Assembly (NCBI GenBank): GCA_036496265.1 | Contig: DASXLL010000366.1 | Coordinates: 1-64,000, forward strand | DNA length: 64,000 bases | Direction of reading: 5' to 3' | Source: CAYLLN01 sp036496265 | Lineage (GTDB): Bacteria > Planctomycetota > Planctomycetia > Pirellulales > Pirellulaceae | In this document: piece by piece, positions 17,998-33,749 of the stretch | How the letters are laid out: every line of letters begins with the position of its first letter | Position numbering within the stretch: position 1 is the first letter of the stretch | Made by a program: the position numbers and the translations under genes | Notes under the pieces: generated by a model | What the model saw: the letters and a program-made list of their open reading frames with translations, nothing else | Databases searched by the model: none | What the model was told of the DNA's origin: nothing

Positions 17998-18443
17998 GGG
18001 TGGGGCGCGCGGAGGGAGGGAGGTGGGCTTGATGAATAAGACGATCTGGCGAGGGGAGTTATTGTCTCACAGTGGACGAGGGCAAGCCAGAGAATAACGA
18101 GTTAGGGTCGGTTTCGGGGAGGCGCGGCGCTAACATTTGGGGCAAATATTTTTTAAAGTGGAGTTTTGTAAGTTGTTACCGATTCATGGCTTGCGTCGCT
18201 AACATCGCTAAAAATGGGGGCTAACATTGAGGTTGGTGTTAGCGGTTCGAGTTGCTGCAGCTGTGCAATTCAACGGAAGTGAGTTTGCGGGGGCCGGTTA
18301 TCGCGGCGCGGGTTCCTCAGGGCCGGCGGGACGAACTTTTGATCCCTATAGCTACATCGCAATTTCGGCGGAAAAGCGGGCCAGATTTTGGGAAATAGTT
18401 GTGGCGGCTGCCTGGAGATTTTGGGGCGACTACGGGGACGGTA
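17998..18443. other. Intergenic region with repeated GCTAACAT words
   Basis: About 445 bp between the DUF1552 start and the end of the EF-G gene, presumably containing the DUF1552 promoter. The motif (C/G)GCTAACAT occurs three times in the same orientation, at 18128-18136, 18197-18205 and 18219-18227, with another CGCTA at 18206 and GTTAGCGG at 18238. These could be operator sites. A 78-codon open frame (18227-18463) overlaps the EF-G end and has no recognisable features, so I do not call it. Confidence 0.45.
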
Positions 18444-20546
18444 TTAGATTTCAAACGCCTTGAGGACTTCGGGCGGGGCGGGGTCGTAGCGGAGGGGCTC
18501 CATGGAGGAGCCGGCGCGGCCTTGGGAGAGGGAACGCATGGCGCTGGAGTAGCCGAAGAGCTCTTTGAGCGGGGCGTGGGCTTCAATGGTGGTCATCTTG
18601 CCGCGGTGGTCGGTCTTGGCGATGGTGGCGCGGCGCTGTTGGAGATCGCCGACGAAATCGCCGAGGTAGTCTTCGGGAGTGACGATGTCGAGCTTCATGA
18701 TGGGTTCGAGCAGGACTTTGCCCCCTTTTTCGAGGCCTTGGTCGAAGGCGTCGGAGGCGGCGATTTTCATGGCGCGGTCGTCGGTTTGCTCGTTCCATTC
18801 GCCGCCGAGGACGGTGATTTTGAGCTTCATGAGGGGATAGCCGGCGATTTTGCCGCCGCCTTCGCCGAGAGCCTTTAGTTCATCGAGGGCAGCGGTGAGA
18901 AATTCCGGAGGGAGGCCATCGGGCGGGACGGCGGAAAGGAGCATGACGGGGATTTTGCTGTTTGGTGCGGGCTCCATCTTGAGGCGGAGCTTGGCGAAGA
19001 GCTGCTGGCCGGCGATGAAGCGGTGGCATTCGCCGGTGATTTCGGCGGCGTGGTCGATTGACTCGCGGTAGCTGACTTGCGGCTTGTGGAACTTGATATT
19101 GAGGTTGAAATCGCGGAGGAGGCGGTTTTTGATAATCTCCAGGTGCAGCTCGCCCATGCCGCTGATGAGCGTTTGGCCCGTTTCGCTGCTGTTCACTTGG
19201 AGCGTGGGGTCCTGTCGCTTGAGCATGGCGAGCGTGTCTTCGAGCTTCTTTTTTTCGGCGCTCGATTCGGGCTCGATGGCCATGGAGATGACCGTTTCGG
19301 GGAATTTGATCGTTTCGAGAAGGATCGGTTCGCGGGTGTCGCAGATGGTGTCGCCGGTGATCGATTGGCGCATGCCGATGACGCCGACGATGTCGCCGGC
19401 GGAGGAGCTTTCGACTTGCTCTTCTTTTTTGGTGGCGTGAATGTGCCAGAGTTGGGCGACGTTTTCTTTGAGGTCTTTGCCGGGATTCAAAACGCGGCTG
19501 TTGGCCTTGAGGACTCCGGAATAGACACGGACCCAGTGGATGTCGCCGGTTTTGGCAGGGAGAACTTTGAAGACGAGGCCGCTGAAGGGCTCATTGGAGT
19601 CGGGCTTGCGCTGGATCGTCTTTTTGATTTTGTCGCCGACGGATTCGCCTTCGACGGGAGGTACTTCGAGGGGGCTGGGAAGATAATACTGAACCGCGTC
19701 GAGGACGGGCTGGACGCCGATGCCGTGGAGGGCGGAGCCGCAGAGGACGGGCTGAAGCTGCATGTGGACGGTGGCGTCGCGGAGGGCTTTGCGGATGATG
19801 TCGGGCGGAATCGGCTGCTCGGCGAGGGCCAGCTCCATCATTTGGTTGCTGTGGGTGTAGAGCTTTTCGAGCATTTCGTGCCGCCAGACTTCGGCGTCGC
19901 CTTGCAGATCGGCTGGGATTTCTTCGATCGAGTATTCGCGGGCGTCTTTGTCGGTTGGAAACGTGAGCAGCTTCATTTCGATGAGATCGATGACGCCGCG
20001 GAAGGGATTGGCCACATGGGGCGGGCCCTGGCCGACGGGAATTTGGATGGCGATGGGGTGCGCGCCGAGGCGGGAGGCCATTTCTTCGAAGACACTCTCG
20101 AAATCGGCCCCTTCGCGGTCGAGCTTGTTGATGAAGGCGACACGAGGGACTTTGTAGCGGTCGGCCTGCCGCCAGACGGTTTCGCTCTGAGCCTCGACGC
20201 CTTCGCGGGCGGAGAAGACGACGACCGCGCCGTCGAGAACGCGGAGGCAGCGTTCGACCTCGGCGGTGAAATCGACGTGGCCGGGCGTATCGAGGAGGTT
20301 GACCGTGACCGTTTCGCCGCCGCCGGCGGAATTCTTCCAGGGAAACGTGACGCAGGCGGCGTAGATGGTGATACCGCGCTGCTGCTCCTCAGGGTCGCTG
20401 TCGGTCTCGGTCGTGCCGCTATCGACAGCGCCGACGCGGTGCTTTGCGCCGCTGAGGTAGAGCATGCGCTCGGTGACTGTTGTTTTGCCGGCATCGATGT
20501 GGGCGATGATGCCGATGTTGCGGATGCGGTCGATTTGGCGGGACAT
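18444..20546 (-). CDS. fusA: Elongation factor G
   Basis: Translational GTPase catalysing ribosomal translocation; 700 residues, full length. G1 AHIDAGKTT, G2 RGITI, G3 DTPGHVDF and G4 NKLD are intact, with domains II-V following (GMGELHLEII in III, PLKELFGYSSAMRSLSQGRA in IV/V). The G2 context, DSDPEEQQRGITI, differs from the DWMxxEQERGITI form usual in the main bacterial EF-G, and planctomycetes often carry several EF-G paralogs, so this may not be the only or the principal one. It lies downstream of rpsG on the same strand, but a broken vapBC and an opposite-strand gene separate it from the str cluster. Confidence 0.94.
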   Translation of the reverse strand: MSRQIDRIRNIGIIAHIDAGKTTVTERMLYLSGAKHRVGAVDSGTTETDSDPEEQQRGITIYAACVTFPWKNSAGGGETVTVNLLDTPGHVDFTAEVERCLRVLDGAVVVFSAREGVEAQSETVWRQADRYKVPRVAFINKLDREGADFESVFEEMASRLGAHPIAIQIPVGQGPPHVANPFRGVIDLIEMKLLTFPTDKDAREYSIEEIPADLQGDAEVWRHEMLEKLYTHSNQMMELALAEQPIPPDIIRKALRDATVHMQLQPVLCGSALHGIGVQPVLDAVQYYLPSPLEVPPVEGESVGDKIKKTIQRKPDSNEPFSGLVFKVLPAKTGDIHWVRVYSGVLKANSRVLNPGKDLKENVAQLWHIHATKKEEQVESSSAGDIVGVIGMRQSITGDTICDTREPILLETIKFPETVISMAIEPESSAEKKKLEDTLAMLKRQDPTLQVNSSETGQTLISGMGELHLEIIKNRLLRDFNLNIKFHKPQVSYRESIDHAAEITGECHRFIAGQQLFAKLRLKMEPAPNSKIPVMLLSAVPPDGLPPEFLTAALDELKALGEGGGKIAGYPLMKLKITVLGGEWNEQTDDRAMKIAASDAFDQGLEKGGKVLLEPIMKLDIVTPEDYLGDFVGDLQQRRATIAKTDHRGKMTTIEAHAPLKELFGYSSAMRSLSQGRAGSSMEPLRYDPAPPEVLKAFEI

Positions 20547-20789
20547 GGGGAAGACTAGGGCTAGTACGTAGGGCTAGGGAGAACACGAGCGTAGATTGAT
20601 TGCAGCACCTAATGCTCGTCGTCGCCCATGATTCCCTATCCTTTCTCTTTCAACCCTGACCTCTGCTCCCGTCGCAGTGGCTGAATTATATCGGCCTGAT
20701 GGCAGCTGTGTCTGTGAGATCATCGCAAATTGACTTGCGTCGATCGAGCACGCAAAATAGCGGCCGTGCCAGCAAGACCATCCGGAGGC

Positions 20790-21236
20790 ATGCAACCCGT
20801 GCGGCTCTACCAGCACATCAAGGCCGAATACTTTTGCACCGAGTGCAAGCGAGGCCGAACTCTCATCCAGCCCTGCATTTCACGGCTGGATTGGATCGTC
20901 CTGGCGTGTGCTGGATTGCCAGTTGCAATCGTCATGCTTTTACGCAACGAAAGTCTCTCCTGGTGGTATTGCATCCTGGCCGTCTATGCCGGCGAATTGC
21001 TGGCTCTTTACGCGGCGGGATTCATCAGCAGCTTCATCTTTTTGTTTGATTTGCGTGAGCTACGTGAAATCCATAAATGCAGCGAATGTGGCGGGCGCAT
21101 GGTCTTAGCTGGACGCCACTTCGACCCCGCAGGCGATGCCGACCCACATTACAGCGATTTCGTGATCCTGGGCGTGTTTCTATTGCTGAACGCGGCCTTT
21201 TGGATCATTTACGCTCGCGGCGGTTTTGGGGCCTGA
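20790..21236 (+). CDS. Membrane protein with paired CxxC motifs, unknown function
   Basis: 148 residues from the ATG at 20790; a TTG at 20730 would add 20 residues without conserved character. A CTEC knuckle (residues about 14-17) precedes two hydrophobic segments (WIVLACAGLPVAIVMLL, then a longer stretch ending ISSFIFLFDL). A second CSEC knuckle follows, then a C-terminal membrane helix (VILGVFLLLNAAFWIIY). Two zinc-binding pairs on the same face of a small membrane protein suggest a zinc-ribbon-like fold, but the family is not recognised. It is transcribed against its neighbours, inside the gap between rpsG and fusA. Confidence 0.6.
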   Translation: MQPVRLYQHIKAEYFCTECKRGRTLIQPCISRLDWIVLACAGLPVAIVMLLRNESLSWWYCILAVYAGELLALYAAGFISSFIFLFDLRELREIHKCSECGGRMVLAGRHFDPAGDADPHYSDFVILGVFLLLNAAFWIIYARGGFGA

Positions 21237-21264
21237 TGCAAAACGAGCGGAGAAAGAGAGGCTT

Positions 21265-21705
21265 TTAAGAAGTCGGCGAGGAATGGAACGGGTTGATGAC
21301 GCGAACCGTGCCGTAGGCTCGATCGTGCTGAAAATCCTCGGAGTACAACGGCGACAGGCCGTAATAATCGGCGTAGGCCCAGAGGTGAGCGTCGAACCAG
21401 GCGAGTTGGTAGGCGGCCGCCCCGCGTAGCGCCGTGCGGACGATCGCGTCGTTGGGATAGTAAACAATGAACTGGTTCATCAGTTCTTCCGCCTCTCGGC
21501 GAGCATCAGGCGGCTATAACAGAGATCCGCCGCCAGCGAGCGGCCGCGTCGTGGCGGCTATGAACTCGACGATTGCTTGATGGGGAATGCGAAGGGAGTC
21601 GCTGACTAGTCCCTCACGAAGTAGTGCCGTGGCAATCTGTTGCTTTTCCGGAAAGCGAGGGTCGAATCGGTAAACGAGAATATTCGTATCAACCAGGGCC
21701 GCCAC
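21265..21705 (-). pseudogene. VapC-like PIN toxin interrupted by an in-frame amber codon
   Basis: Reads as a 146-codon PIN-domain gene with one TAG at codon 64 (21514-21516). The first part, MAALVDTNILVYRFDPRFPE, holds the first PIN Asp, and the Glu of QAIVEF the second acidic residue. After TAG the same frame continues PPDARREAEELMNQF to FDAHLWAYADYYG, with further acidic PIN residues, and ends RVINPF. TCG to TAG (Ser to stop) is one base change, and intact relatives often have LLSP here. There is no frameshift. It may be an inactivated toxin, a sequencing error, or a readthrough case; inactivation is simplest. The start overlaps the end of vapB by 17 bp. Confidence 0.75.
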
Positions 21706-21985
21706 GGCTATAAAGCTCCTCGCGCGTCCAGCCGCGATTGGCCTGAGCAGAGGCGACCATCGTCGGCGCGATAGACTCGCGAAGGCGCTGCCGATTGGTC
21801 GCGTCGTCGAACCACTTCAATCGGTCAGCGGCGGGCGATTGGCCGGGGGAACGCAGTTCGACTGGCATTAATCGAATCGCATCGCCGGCATCCATCCATG
21901 TGATCTCGTCGCCAGGCTCGATGCTGTGCCGCATGGCGATGGCTTTGGGGATTGTGACCTGAAGTTTGCTGGTGACCCTGGCCAT
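21689..21985 (-). CDS. AbrB-type (VapB) antitoxin
   Basis: 98 residues. The N-terminus, TSKLQVTIPKAIAMRHSIEPG, is a SpoVT/AbrB swapped-hairpin DNA-binding domain, and the C-terminal half would wrap the PIN toxin. Antitoxins of this type repress their own promoter with the toxin and neutralise it. The gene overlaps the downstream vapC by 17 bp, the usual coupled arrangement. The toxin is broken by an amber codon, so the antitoxin may now be orphaned. The promoter just upstream contains a palindrome suited to autoregulation (next entry). Confidence 0.85.
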   Translation of the reverse strand: MARVTSKLQVTIPKAIAMRHSIEPGDEITWMDAGDAIRLMPVELRSPGQSPAADRLKWFDDATNRQRLRESIAPTMVASAQANRGWTREELYSRGGPG

Positions 21986-21991
21986 GCCCTT

Positions 21992-22019
21992 ACTTTATCA
22001 CGGAAGTGATCCTTGTCAA
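21992..22019 (-). promoter_or_regulatory. vapB promoter with embedded operator palindrome
   Basis: Read leftward: -35 TTGACA (22019-22014), 16-bp spacer, -10 TAAAGT (21997-21992), and the ATG at 21985, giving a very short or absent leader. The spacer contains the palindrome ATCAC-TTCC-GTGAT (21997-22010), placed so that a bound AbrB-type protein would block RNA polymerase. Near-consensus -35 and position make this one of the best promoters in the window. Confidence 0.65.
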
Positions 22020-22106
22020 ACATCCTATGGCGACGATGAGTGTCGATGGATGCGCGCAAAGCGAGTACAGCGAAGGAATTGCGTACTGTTGAACACCCTA
22101 TACAGA

Positions 22107-22577
22107 CTACCAAGCGAAGTGGGCGAAGGCTTTGTTGGCGTCGGCCATGCGGTGGACGTTTTCGCGCTTGGTGTAGGCGGAACCTTCCTTGTTGTACGCG
22201 GCCGAAAGCTCCTCGGCCAGCTTTTGAAACATGGGGCGGCCTTTTTTCTCGCGAACCGCGCCGAGAATCCAGCGGATGGCGAGCGACTGCTGGCGATTGC
22301 GGTTCACCTGCATGGGAACCTGGTAAGCGGCGCCACCGACGCGGCGGCTGCGGACTTCGATGTACGGCTTGACGTTTTCGACAGCCGTCGTGAAGACCTC
22401 GATGGGGTCCTTCTCGGGCATCTTTTCCTTGATGAGATCCAGGGCCGTATAAAAGCAATCTTGGGCGACGCTTTTCTTGCCGCTGTACATCAGGCAATTG
22501 ATGAACTTCGACGCCAGAAGCGATTTGAACTTCGGGTCGGGACGGAGGCTGGAGGCGCTGGCGGTGATTTTTCCCAT
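22107..22577 (-). CDS. rpsG: 30S ribosomal protein S7
   Basis: 156 residues, normal length. It nucleates assembly of the 3' domain of 16S rRNA and lies near the E-site. Diagnostic segments are KFINCLMYSGKKSVAQDCFY, PYIEVRSRRVGGAAYQVP and WILGAVREKKGRPMFQKLAEE. It follows rpsL after a repeat-filled spacer, as in the str operon. No fusA follows directly; instead a vapBC remnant comes next. Confidence 0.97.
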   Translation of the reverse strand: MGKITASASSLRPDPKFKSLLASKFINCLMYSGKKSVAQDCFYTALDLIKEKMPEKDPIEVFTTAVENVKPYIEVRSRRVGGAAYQVPMQVNRNRQQSLAIRWILGAVREKKGRPMFQKLAEELSAAYNKEGSAYTKRENVHRMADANKAFAHFAW

Positions 22578-22585
22578 GACTTACT

Positions 22586-22720
22586 CAAATGACCAATGAC
22601 CAAGCACCAATGACCAAACAAATTCAAAATGCGAATGACCCAATGAGGCGGATCATGATTTCATTGGAATTTGATGCTTAGGATTTGTTTGTAATTTGAT
22701 GCTTGTGATTTGGCGATTCA
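22586..22720. repeat. Degenerate heptamer inverted repeat between rpsL and rpsG
   Basis: The left arm is a run of words such as AATGACC, CAAGCAC and CAATGACC. The right arm (TCATTGGAATTTGATGC onward) reads as its imperfect complement. It fills most of the spacer between the two ribosomal genes. It could form a long imperfect hairpin in the mRNA, or be a neutral short-sequence-repeat expansion. Confidence 0.75.
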
Positions 22721-22742
22721 TTTCGGTGGGCACGGCCCCACC

Positions 22743-23111
22743 CTACGCTTTCTTACTGCCGTAGCGGCTACGGGCTTGTTTGCGGTTGGCGACGCCGAGG
22801 GTGTCGCGGACGCCGCGGACGATGTGGTAGCGAACGCCCGGCAGGTCGCGAATACGGCCGCCGCGGACGAGGACGATCGAGTGTTCTTGGAGGTTGTGGC
22901 CTTCGCCGGGAATATAGACCGTCGTTTCGCGGCCATTCGACAGGCGCACGCGGGCGATCTTGCGGAGGGCCGAGTTCGGCTTCTTGGGCGTCATCGTGCG
23001 GACGATGAGGCAGACGCCTTGCTTGAAGCAGTTCTTTTCGAGCACTGGCGACTTGCTGAAGACGCGCTTTTGACGGCGCGGCTTGCGGACGAGTTGGTTG
23101 ATCGTGGGCAT
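22743..23111 (-). CDS. rpsL: 30S ribosomal protein S12, with Arg at position 88
   Basis: 122 residues; a decoding-centre protein. The sequence TPKKPNSALRKIARVRL keeps Lys43, and GEGHNLQEHSIVLVRGGR is standard. The next loop reads RIRDLPGVRYH, so position 88 is Arg (codon CGC) where E. coli and Mycobacterium have Lys88. K88R in rpsL is a well-known streptomycin-resistance substitution. The numbering matches the mycobacterial protein exactly, with no gaps up to this point. Gene order rpoC-rpsL-rpsG is the classical one. Confidence 0.97.
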   Translation of the reverse strand: MPTINQLVRKPRRQKRVFSKSPVLEKNCFKQGVCLIVRTMTPKKPNSALRKIARVRLSNGRETTVYIPGEGHNLQEHSIVLVRGGRIRDLPGVRYHIVRGVRDTLGVANRKQARSRYGSKKA

Positions 23112-23218
23112 GCGGTGGCTATCGGCGGCTAAATCTCGATTAAACGGAATCTAGTAGGTTATCGGATGGGTTACCGGTGTCAACGCCGGTAAAAACGGTG
23201 TTTTGCCAATTTCGCAGA

Positions 23219-23240
23219 CCGGGACCGAGTTTGGTCCCGG
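23219..23240 (-). other. GC-rich hairpin downstream of rpoC
   Basis: CCGGGACC-AAACTC-GGTCCCGG on the minus strand, starting 15 nt after the rpoC stop and preceded by AATAG. It has no T-run, so it may be a pause or RNA-stability element rather than a classical terminator. It shares its frame, AATAGCCGGGA(n)CAAAC, with the hairpin at 57931-57953, also just after a gene. Confidence 0.6.
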
Positions 23241-23254
23241 CTATTGGGTTGGTC

Positions 23255-27577
<4,323 letters not shown>

Positions 27578-27610
27578 ATCTGTGGGCCCTGGGGTGAGGG
27601 GCGGGATTCT

Positions 27611-27688
27611 GTATGTGTCATTTGTCACTTGTCATTTGTCATTTGCCATTGGCAGATACAAATGACCAATGACGAATGACCAATGACA
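27611..27688. repeat. Heptamer inverted repeat between rpoB and rpoC
   Basis: The left arm is a chain of GTCATTT/GTCACTT words. The right arm (CAAATGACCAATGACGAATG onward) is its complement, so the spacer can fold into an imperfect hairpin of about 30 bp. It overlaps the upstream in-frame extension of rpoC, which supports the shorter rpoC start. Confidence 0.8.
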
Positions 27689-27692
27689 GCGA

Positions 27693-31415
<3,723 letters not shown>

Positions 31416-31917
31416 GTATCTATGCTCCGAAAATGATCGGTATTTCTGTCGGCGGCGATTGCAAAGCAATGCCGCAGTGGACTAACGCCGGCGGGAAGCT
31501 GGATTCCCGGCCGGGGATATTAAAGCGGTGGGCGGACAATGGGGGCGCGAAAATAGAGGACCAAGCGTGATGCGCGCGCACTTTTGCCCCAAGCCAATCC
31601 AGTCGCCAAAAAAGCTGGAAAGCAACGGGTTAAAAGCAACGCAAAACCTGTCCGCGCCGTCGCCATGAGCGGGACATGGCGAAGCGGCGGCTGCGAAGAC
31701 CAAGAGCAAACGTCCTATCAACTTACAGCATTCGGGGCCGGGTTGGCTATGGGACTTGGCCCAAAATTTGCCTACGGCCGACCGTCTGACACACCAAAAT
31801 CGCAGGAGCCAGCGTTTTGCAAGGCAAAACGCTGATTTCGAGCCCCGCGAGGCTGAGTTTTGTGGCGCAAAGCTCAGCGCCGCAGACGGCACACACTAAG
31901 TGTGCCTGCTACGGAAA
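31416..31917 (-). promoter_or_regulatory. Long rplL-rpoB spacer with three hairpins near rplL
   Basis: 500 bp without a supported gene. Right after the rplL stop (31918) come three strong palindromes: GGCACAC-ACTAA-GTGTGCC (31888-31906), GCTGAGTTTTG-TGGCG-CAAAGCTCAGC (31852-31878) and CAGCGTTTTGC-AAG-GCAAAACGCTG (31810-31834). In E. coli the same spacer holds an attenuator and an RNase III processing site that lower rpoBC expression relative to rplJL. Position and structure suggest an analogous role, but there is no T-run, so the mechanism is inferred only. The remaining 390 bp toward rpoB show nothing clear. Confidence 0.5.
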
Positions 31918-32307
31918 CTACTTGATTTCGACGGTAGCGCCGACGGCAGCGAGCTCGGCCTTGACCTTCTCGGCGTCTTCCTTGGACACCTTCTCTTTGA
32001 TCTTGGCAGGCACGCCTTCGACCAACTTCTTGGCGTCCATAAGGGAGGCACCGGTGAGGTTCTTGACGATCTTCACGACATCCAGCTTCTTGTCGCCGAA
32101 CGACGTCATGACAACGTCGAACTCGGTTTGGGCCGCCTCGGCTGGGGCAGCGCCGCCGCCGCCGCCAGCGGGCATCATCATCATGCCGCCGCCAGCTGCC
32201 GGCTCAATGCCGTATTTTTCCTTGATGTAATCGCTCAATTCCTTGGCCTGCTTGAGCGTCAGGTTGGCGATTTGATCGCCAAGGGCGTTGATATCGACTT
32301 CTGCCAT
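31918..32307 (-). CDS. rplL: 50S ribosomal protein L7/L12
   Basis: 129 residues from the ATG at 32307; this start is preceded by AAAGGA at a good distance, one of few Shine-Dalgarno sites in the cluster. The N-terminal dimerisation domain is LTLKQAKELSDYIKEKYGI. A Gly/Ala/Met-rich hinge with four consecutive Met residues follows, then the C-terminal factor-binding domain (TEFDVVMTSFGDKKLDVVK, then EGVPAKIKEKVSKEDAEKVK). The multi-copy stalk protein recruits EF-Tu and EF-G, both encoded nearby. Confidence 0.97.
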   Translation of the reverse strand: MAEVDINALGDQIANLTLKQAKELSDYIKEKYGIEPAAGGGMMMMPAGGGGGAAPAEAAQTEFDVVMTSFGDKKLDVVKIVKNLTGASLMDAKKLVEGVPAKIKEKVSKEDAEKVKAELAAVGATVEIK

Positions 32308-32359
32308 GGGTAGGTCCTTTCTGAAGACTGATTTGGGTTGTTTGATTTTGAATTTGATC

Positions 32360-32380
32360 TCTGAAATCTCAGATTTCAGA
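32360..32380. other. Hairpin at the rplJ-rplL junction
   Basis: TCTGAAATC-TCA-GATTTCAGA, a perfect 9-bp stem just after the rplJ stop (32384) and 50 bp before rplL. The surrounding TTTGATTTTGAATTTGATCT is AT-rich low-complexity sequence of the same style as the other spacers. Confidence 0.55.
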
Positions 32381-32383
32381 TTG

Positions 32384-32914
32384 TTATGCGGCTTTTTCTT
32401 CGCCTTCGGACTTTTGCTTGACCTGGCTGAGCAGGCTGCCGCCGGGGCCGTTGAGCTGCGAGAGCAGCTTGGAGCCGGGCGAAAGAATCTGGCCGAGGAC
32501 GATGCTGATCTGGCCAGCACGGTTGGGCCACTTGCTGACTTCGGTGACTTTCTCAGGCGAGAGCTTCTCGCCTTCCATCATGCCGCCTTTGGACGTGAAC
32601 TTTTCGAACTCCGGCTTTTTGTGCAGCGCGACGAGCTCTTTGGCCAAGGAGACGAAATCTTCGCCCCCCCAGACGACCGCCAGGCTGCCTTCCGTGTCTT
32701 CGAAGGCCTTGGCGATCGGGGTGCCTTCGGTGGCCCGCCGAGCCAGGCTGTTTTTCACAACCAGCAGGTTGATGTTTTTGCTCCGCAATTCCTTCCGCAG
32801 GGCAAAGGTATTCGCCGAATCCAGGCCGATGACGTTTGCCAACAGCGCGTCGTTCACGCCCGTAAGGCGTTTTTTGACTTCGTCGGCAATCAGATTTTTG
32901 AGTTGTTTGCTCAT
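32384..32914 (-). CDS. rplJ: 50S ribosomal protein L10
   Basis: 176 residues from the ATG at 32914 (MSKQLKNLIADEVKKRL); an earlier in-frame start at 32929 adds repeat-derived residues. L10 anchors the L7/L12 stalk to 23S rRNA. Typical segments are NINLLVVKNSLARRATEGTP and a C-terminal helix that would bind L12 dimers (KLLSQLNGPGGSLLSQVKQK). It sits between rplA and rplL in the canonical order. Confidence 0.95.
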   Translation of the reverse strand: MSKQLKNLIADEVKKRLTGVNDALLANVIGLDSANTFALRKELRSKNINLLVVKNSLARRATEGTPIAKAFEDTEGSLAVVWGGEDFVSLAKELVALHKKPEFEKFTSKGGMMEGEKLSPEKVTEVSKWPNRAGQISIVLGQILSPGSKLLSQLNGPGGSLLSQVKQKSEGEEKAA

Positions 32915-32916
32915 GG

Positions 32917-32975
32917 TGTCATTGGTCACTTGTCACTTGTCACTTGTCTGAAATGACAAATGACCAATGACAACT
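32917..32975. repeat. Heptamer inverted repeat between rplA and rplJ
   Basis: GTCATTGGTCACTTGTCACT-type words are followed by the complementary AAATGACAAATGACCAATGA arm. Same family as the 22586, 27611, 33661 and 35732 loci. Confidence 0.8.
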
Positions 32976-32985
32976 GACTTGTTTG

Positions 32986-33663
32986 TTAAATCGCGATTCG
33001 GACCGAGGGGCTCATGGTCGCACAAACGGCGACGCTCTTCACGTACTGGCCTTTGATCGATTGCGGCTTGAGGTGCAGGACGAAGTTGATGAACGTTTCG
33101 ATGTTGTCTTTTAGTTGCGGGCCTTCGAAGCTCATCTTGCCGACGACGGCATGGACGATGCCGCCGTTGTCGTTGCGGAACTCGACTTTACCCGCTTTGT
33201 ACTCTTTGACGACCCGGGCGACGTCGGGTGTGACGGTGCCAGCACGGGGCGACGGCATCAACCCGCGTGGGCCGAGCACCTTGCCGAGCGGACCGACGAG
33301 ACCCATCATGTCCGGCGTGGCGATGCAGACGTCGAACTCGGTCCAGCCGTCCTTGATTTTCTGAGCAAGGTCTTCCTGGCCGACCACGTCGGCGCCAGCT
33401 TCCTTGGCGACAGCCGCCAGATCGCCCTTGGCAAAGACGGCGACGCGCTGCGTCTTGCCGATGCCGTGCGGCAGGACGACGGAGCCGCGGATGATCTGAT
33501 CCGCCTGCTTGGGATCTACCCCCAAACGCATGTGGATTTCCACGGTCTGGTCGAACTTGGTGTTGCCGAATTTCTTCAGCTTTTCGACGGCCGTCGCCAG
33601 CGGCAGTACATCATCGTTGCGCTGGCTGGCGAGAGCTCGGAAACGTTTGGATTGTTTAGTCAT
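32986..33663 (-). CDS. rplA: 50S ribosomal protein L1
   Basis: 225 residues, normal length. L1 forms the mobile E-site stalk and in many bacteria represses its own rplK-rplA mRNA. Diagnostic segments are KFDQTVEIHMRLGVDPKQ, VLPHGIGKTQRVAVFAKGD, GPLGKVLGPRGLMPSPRAGT and FEGPQLKDNIETFINFVLHL. The C-terminus ends SPSVRIAI. Bounded on both sides by heptamer-repeat spacers. Confidence 0.97.
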   Translation of the reverse strand: MTKQSKRFRALASQRNDDVLPLATAVEKLKKFGNTKFDQTVEIHMRLGVDPKQADQIIRGSVVLPHGIGKTQRVAVFAKGDLAAVAKEAGADVVGQEDLAQKIKDGWTEFDVCIATPDMMGLVGPLGKVLGPRGLMPSPRAGTVTPDVARVVKEYKAGKVEFRNDNGGIVHAVVGKMSFEGPQLKDNIETFINFVLHLKPQSIKGQYVKSVAVCATMSPSVRIAI

Positions 33664-33745
33664 TGGTCATTTGTCATTCGTCATTTGCACGAGCCATCCA
33701 GCCATTGATACTGCCAATGACCAATGACAAGTGACAAATGACAGG
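33661..33745. repeat. Heptamer inverted repeat between rplK and rplA
   Basis: The arms GTCATTTGTCATTCGTCATT and CCAATGACCAATGACAAGTG can pair across about 25 nt of unique sequence. It fills the whole spacer and touches the rplA start codon. Confidence 0.8.
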
Positions 33746-33749
33746 GCTT

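Noticed and set aside
19077..20558. 493-codon plus-strand frame opposite fusA
   Set aside because: Antisense to an intact EF-G gene, with skewed composition and no domain signal.
21265..21480. Independent 71-residue gene in the second half of the broken vapC
   Set aside because: It continues the PIN-domain frame after the amber codon and lacks its own complete domain, so it is treated as one interrupted gene.
31584..31835. 83-codon plus-strand frame in the rplL-rpoB spacer
   Set aside because: It overlaps hairpin sequences, has no recognisable features and no start context; the region is better explained as a leader.
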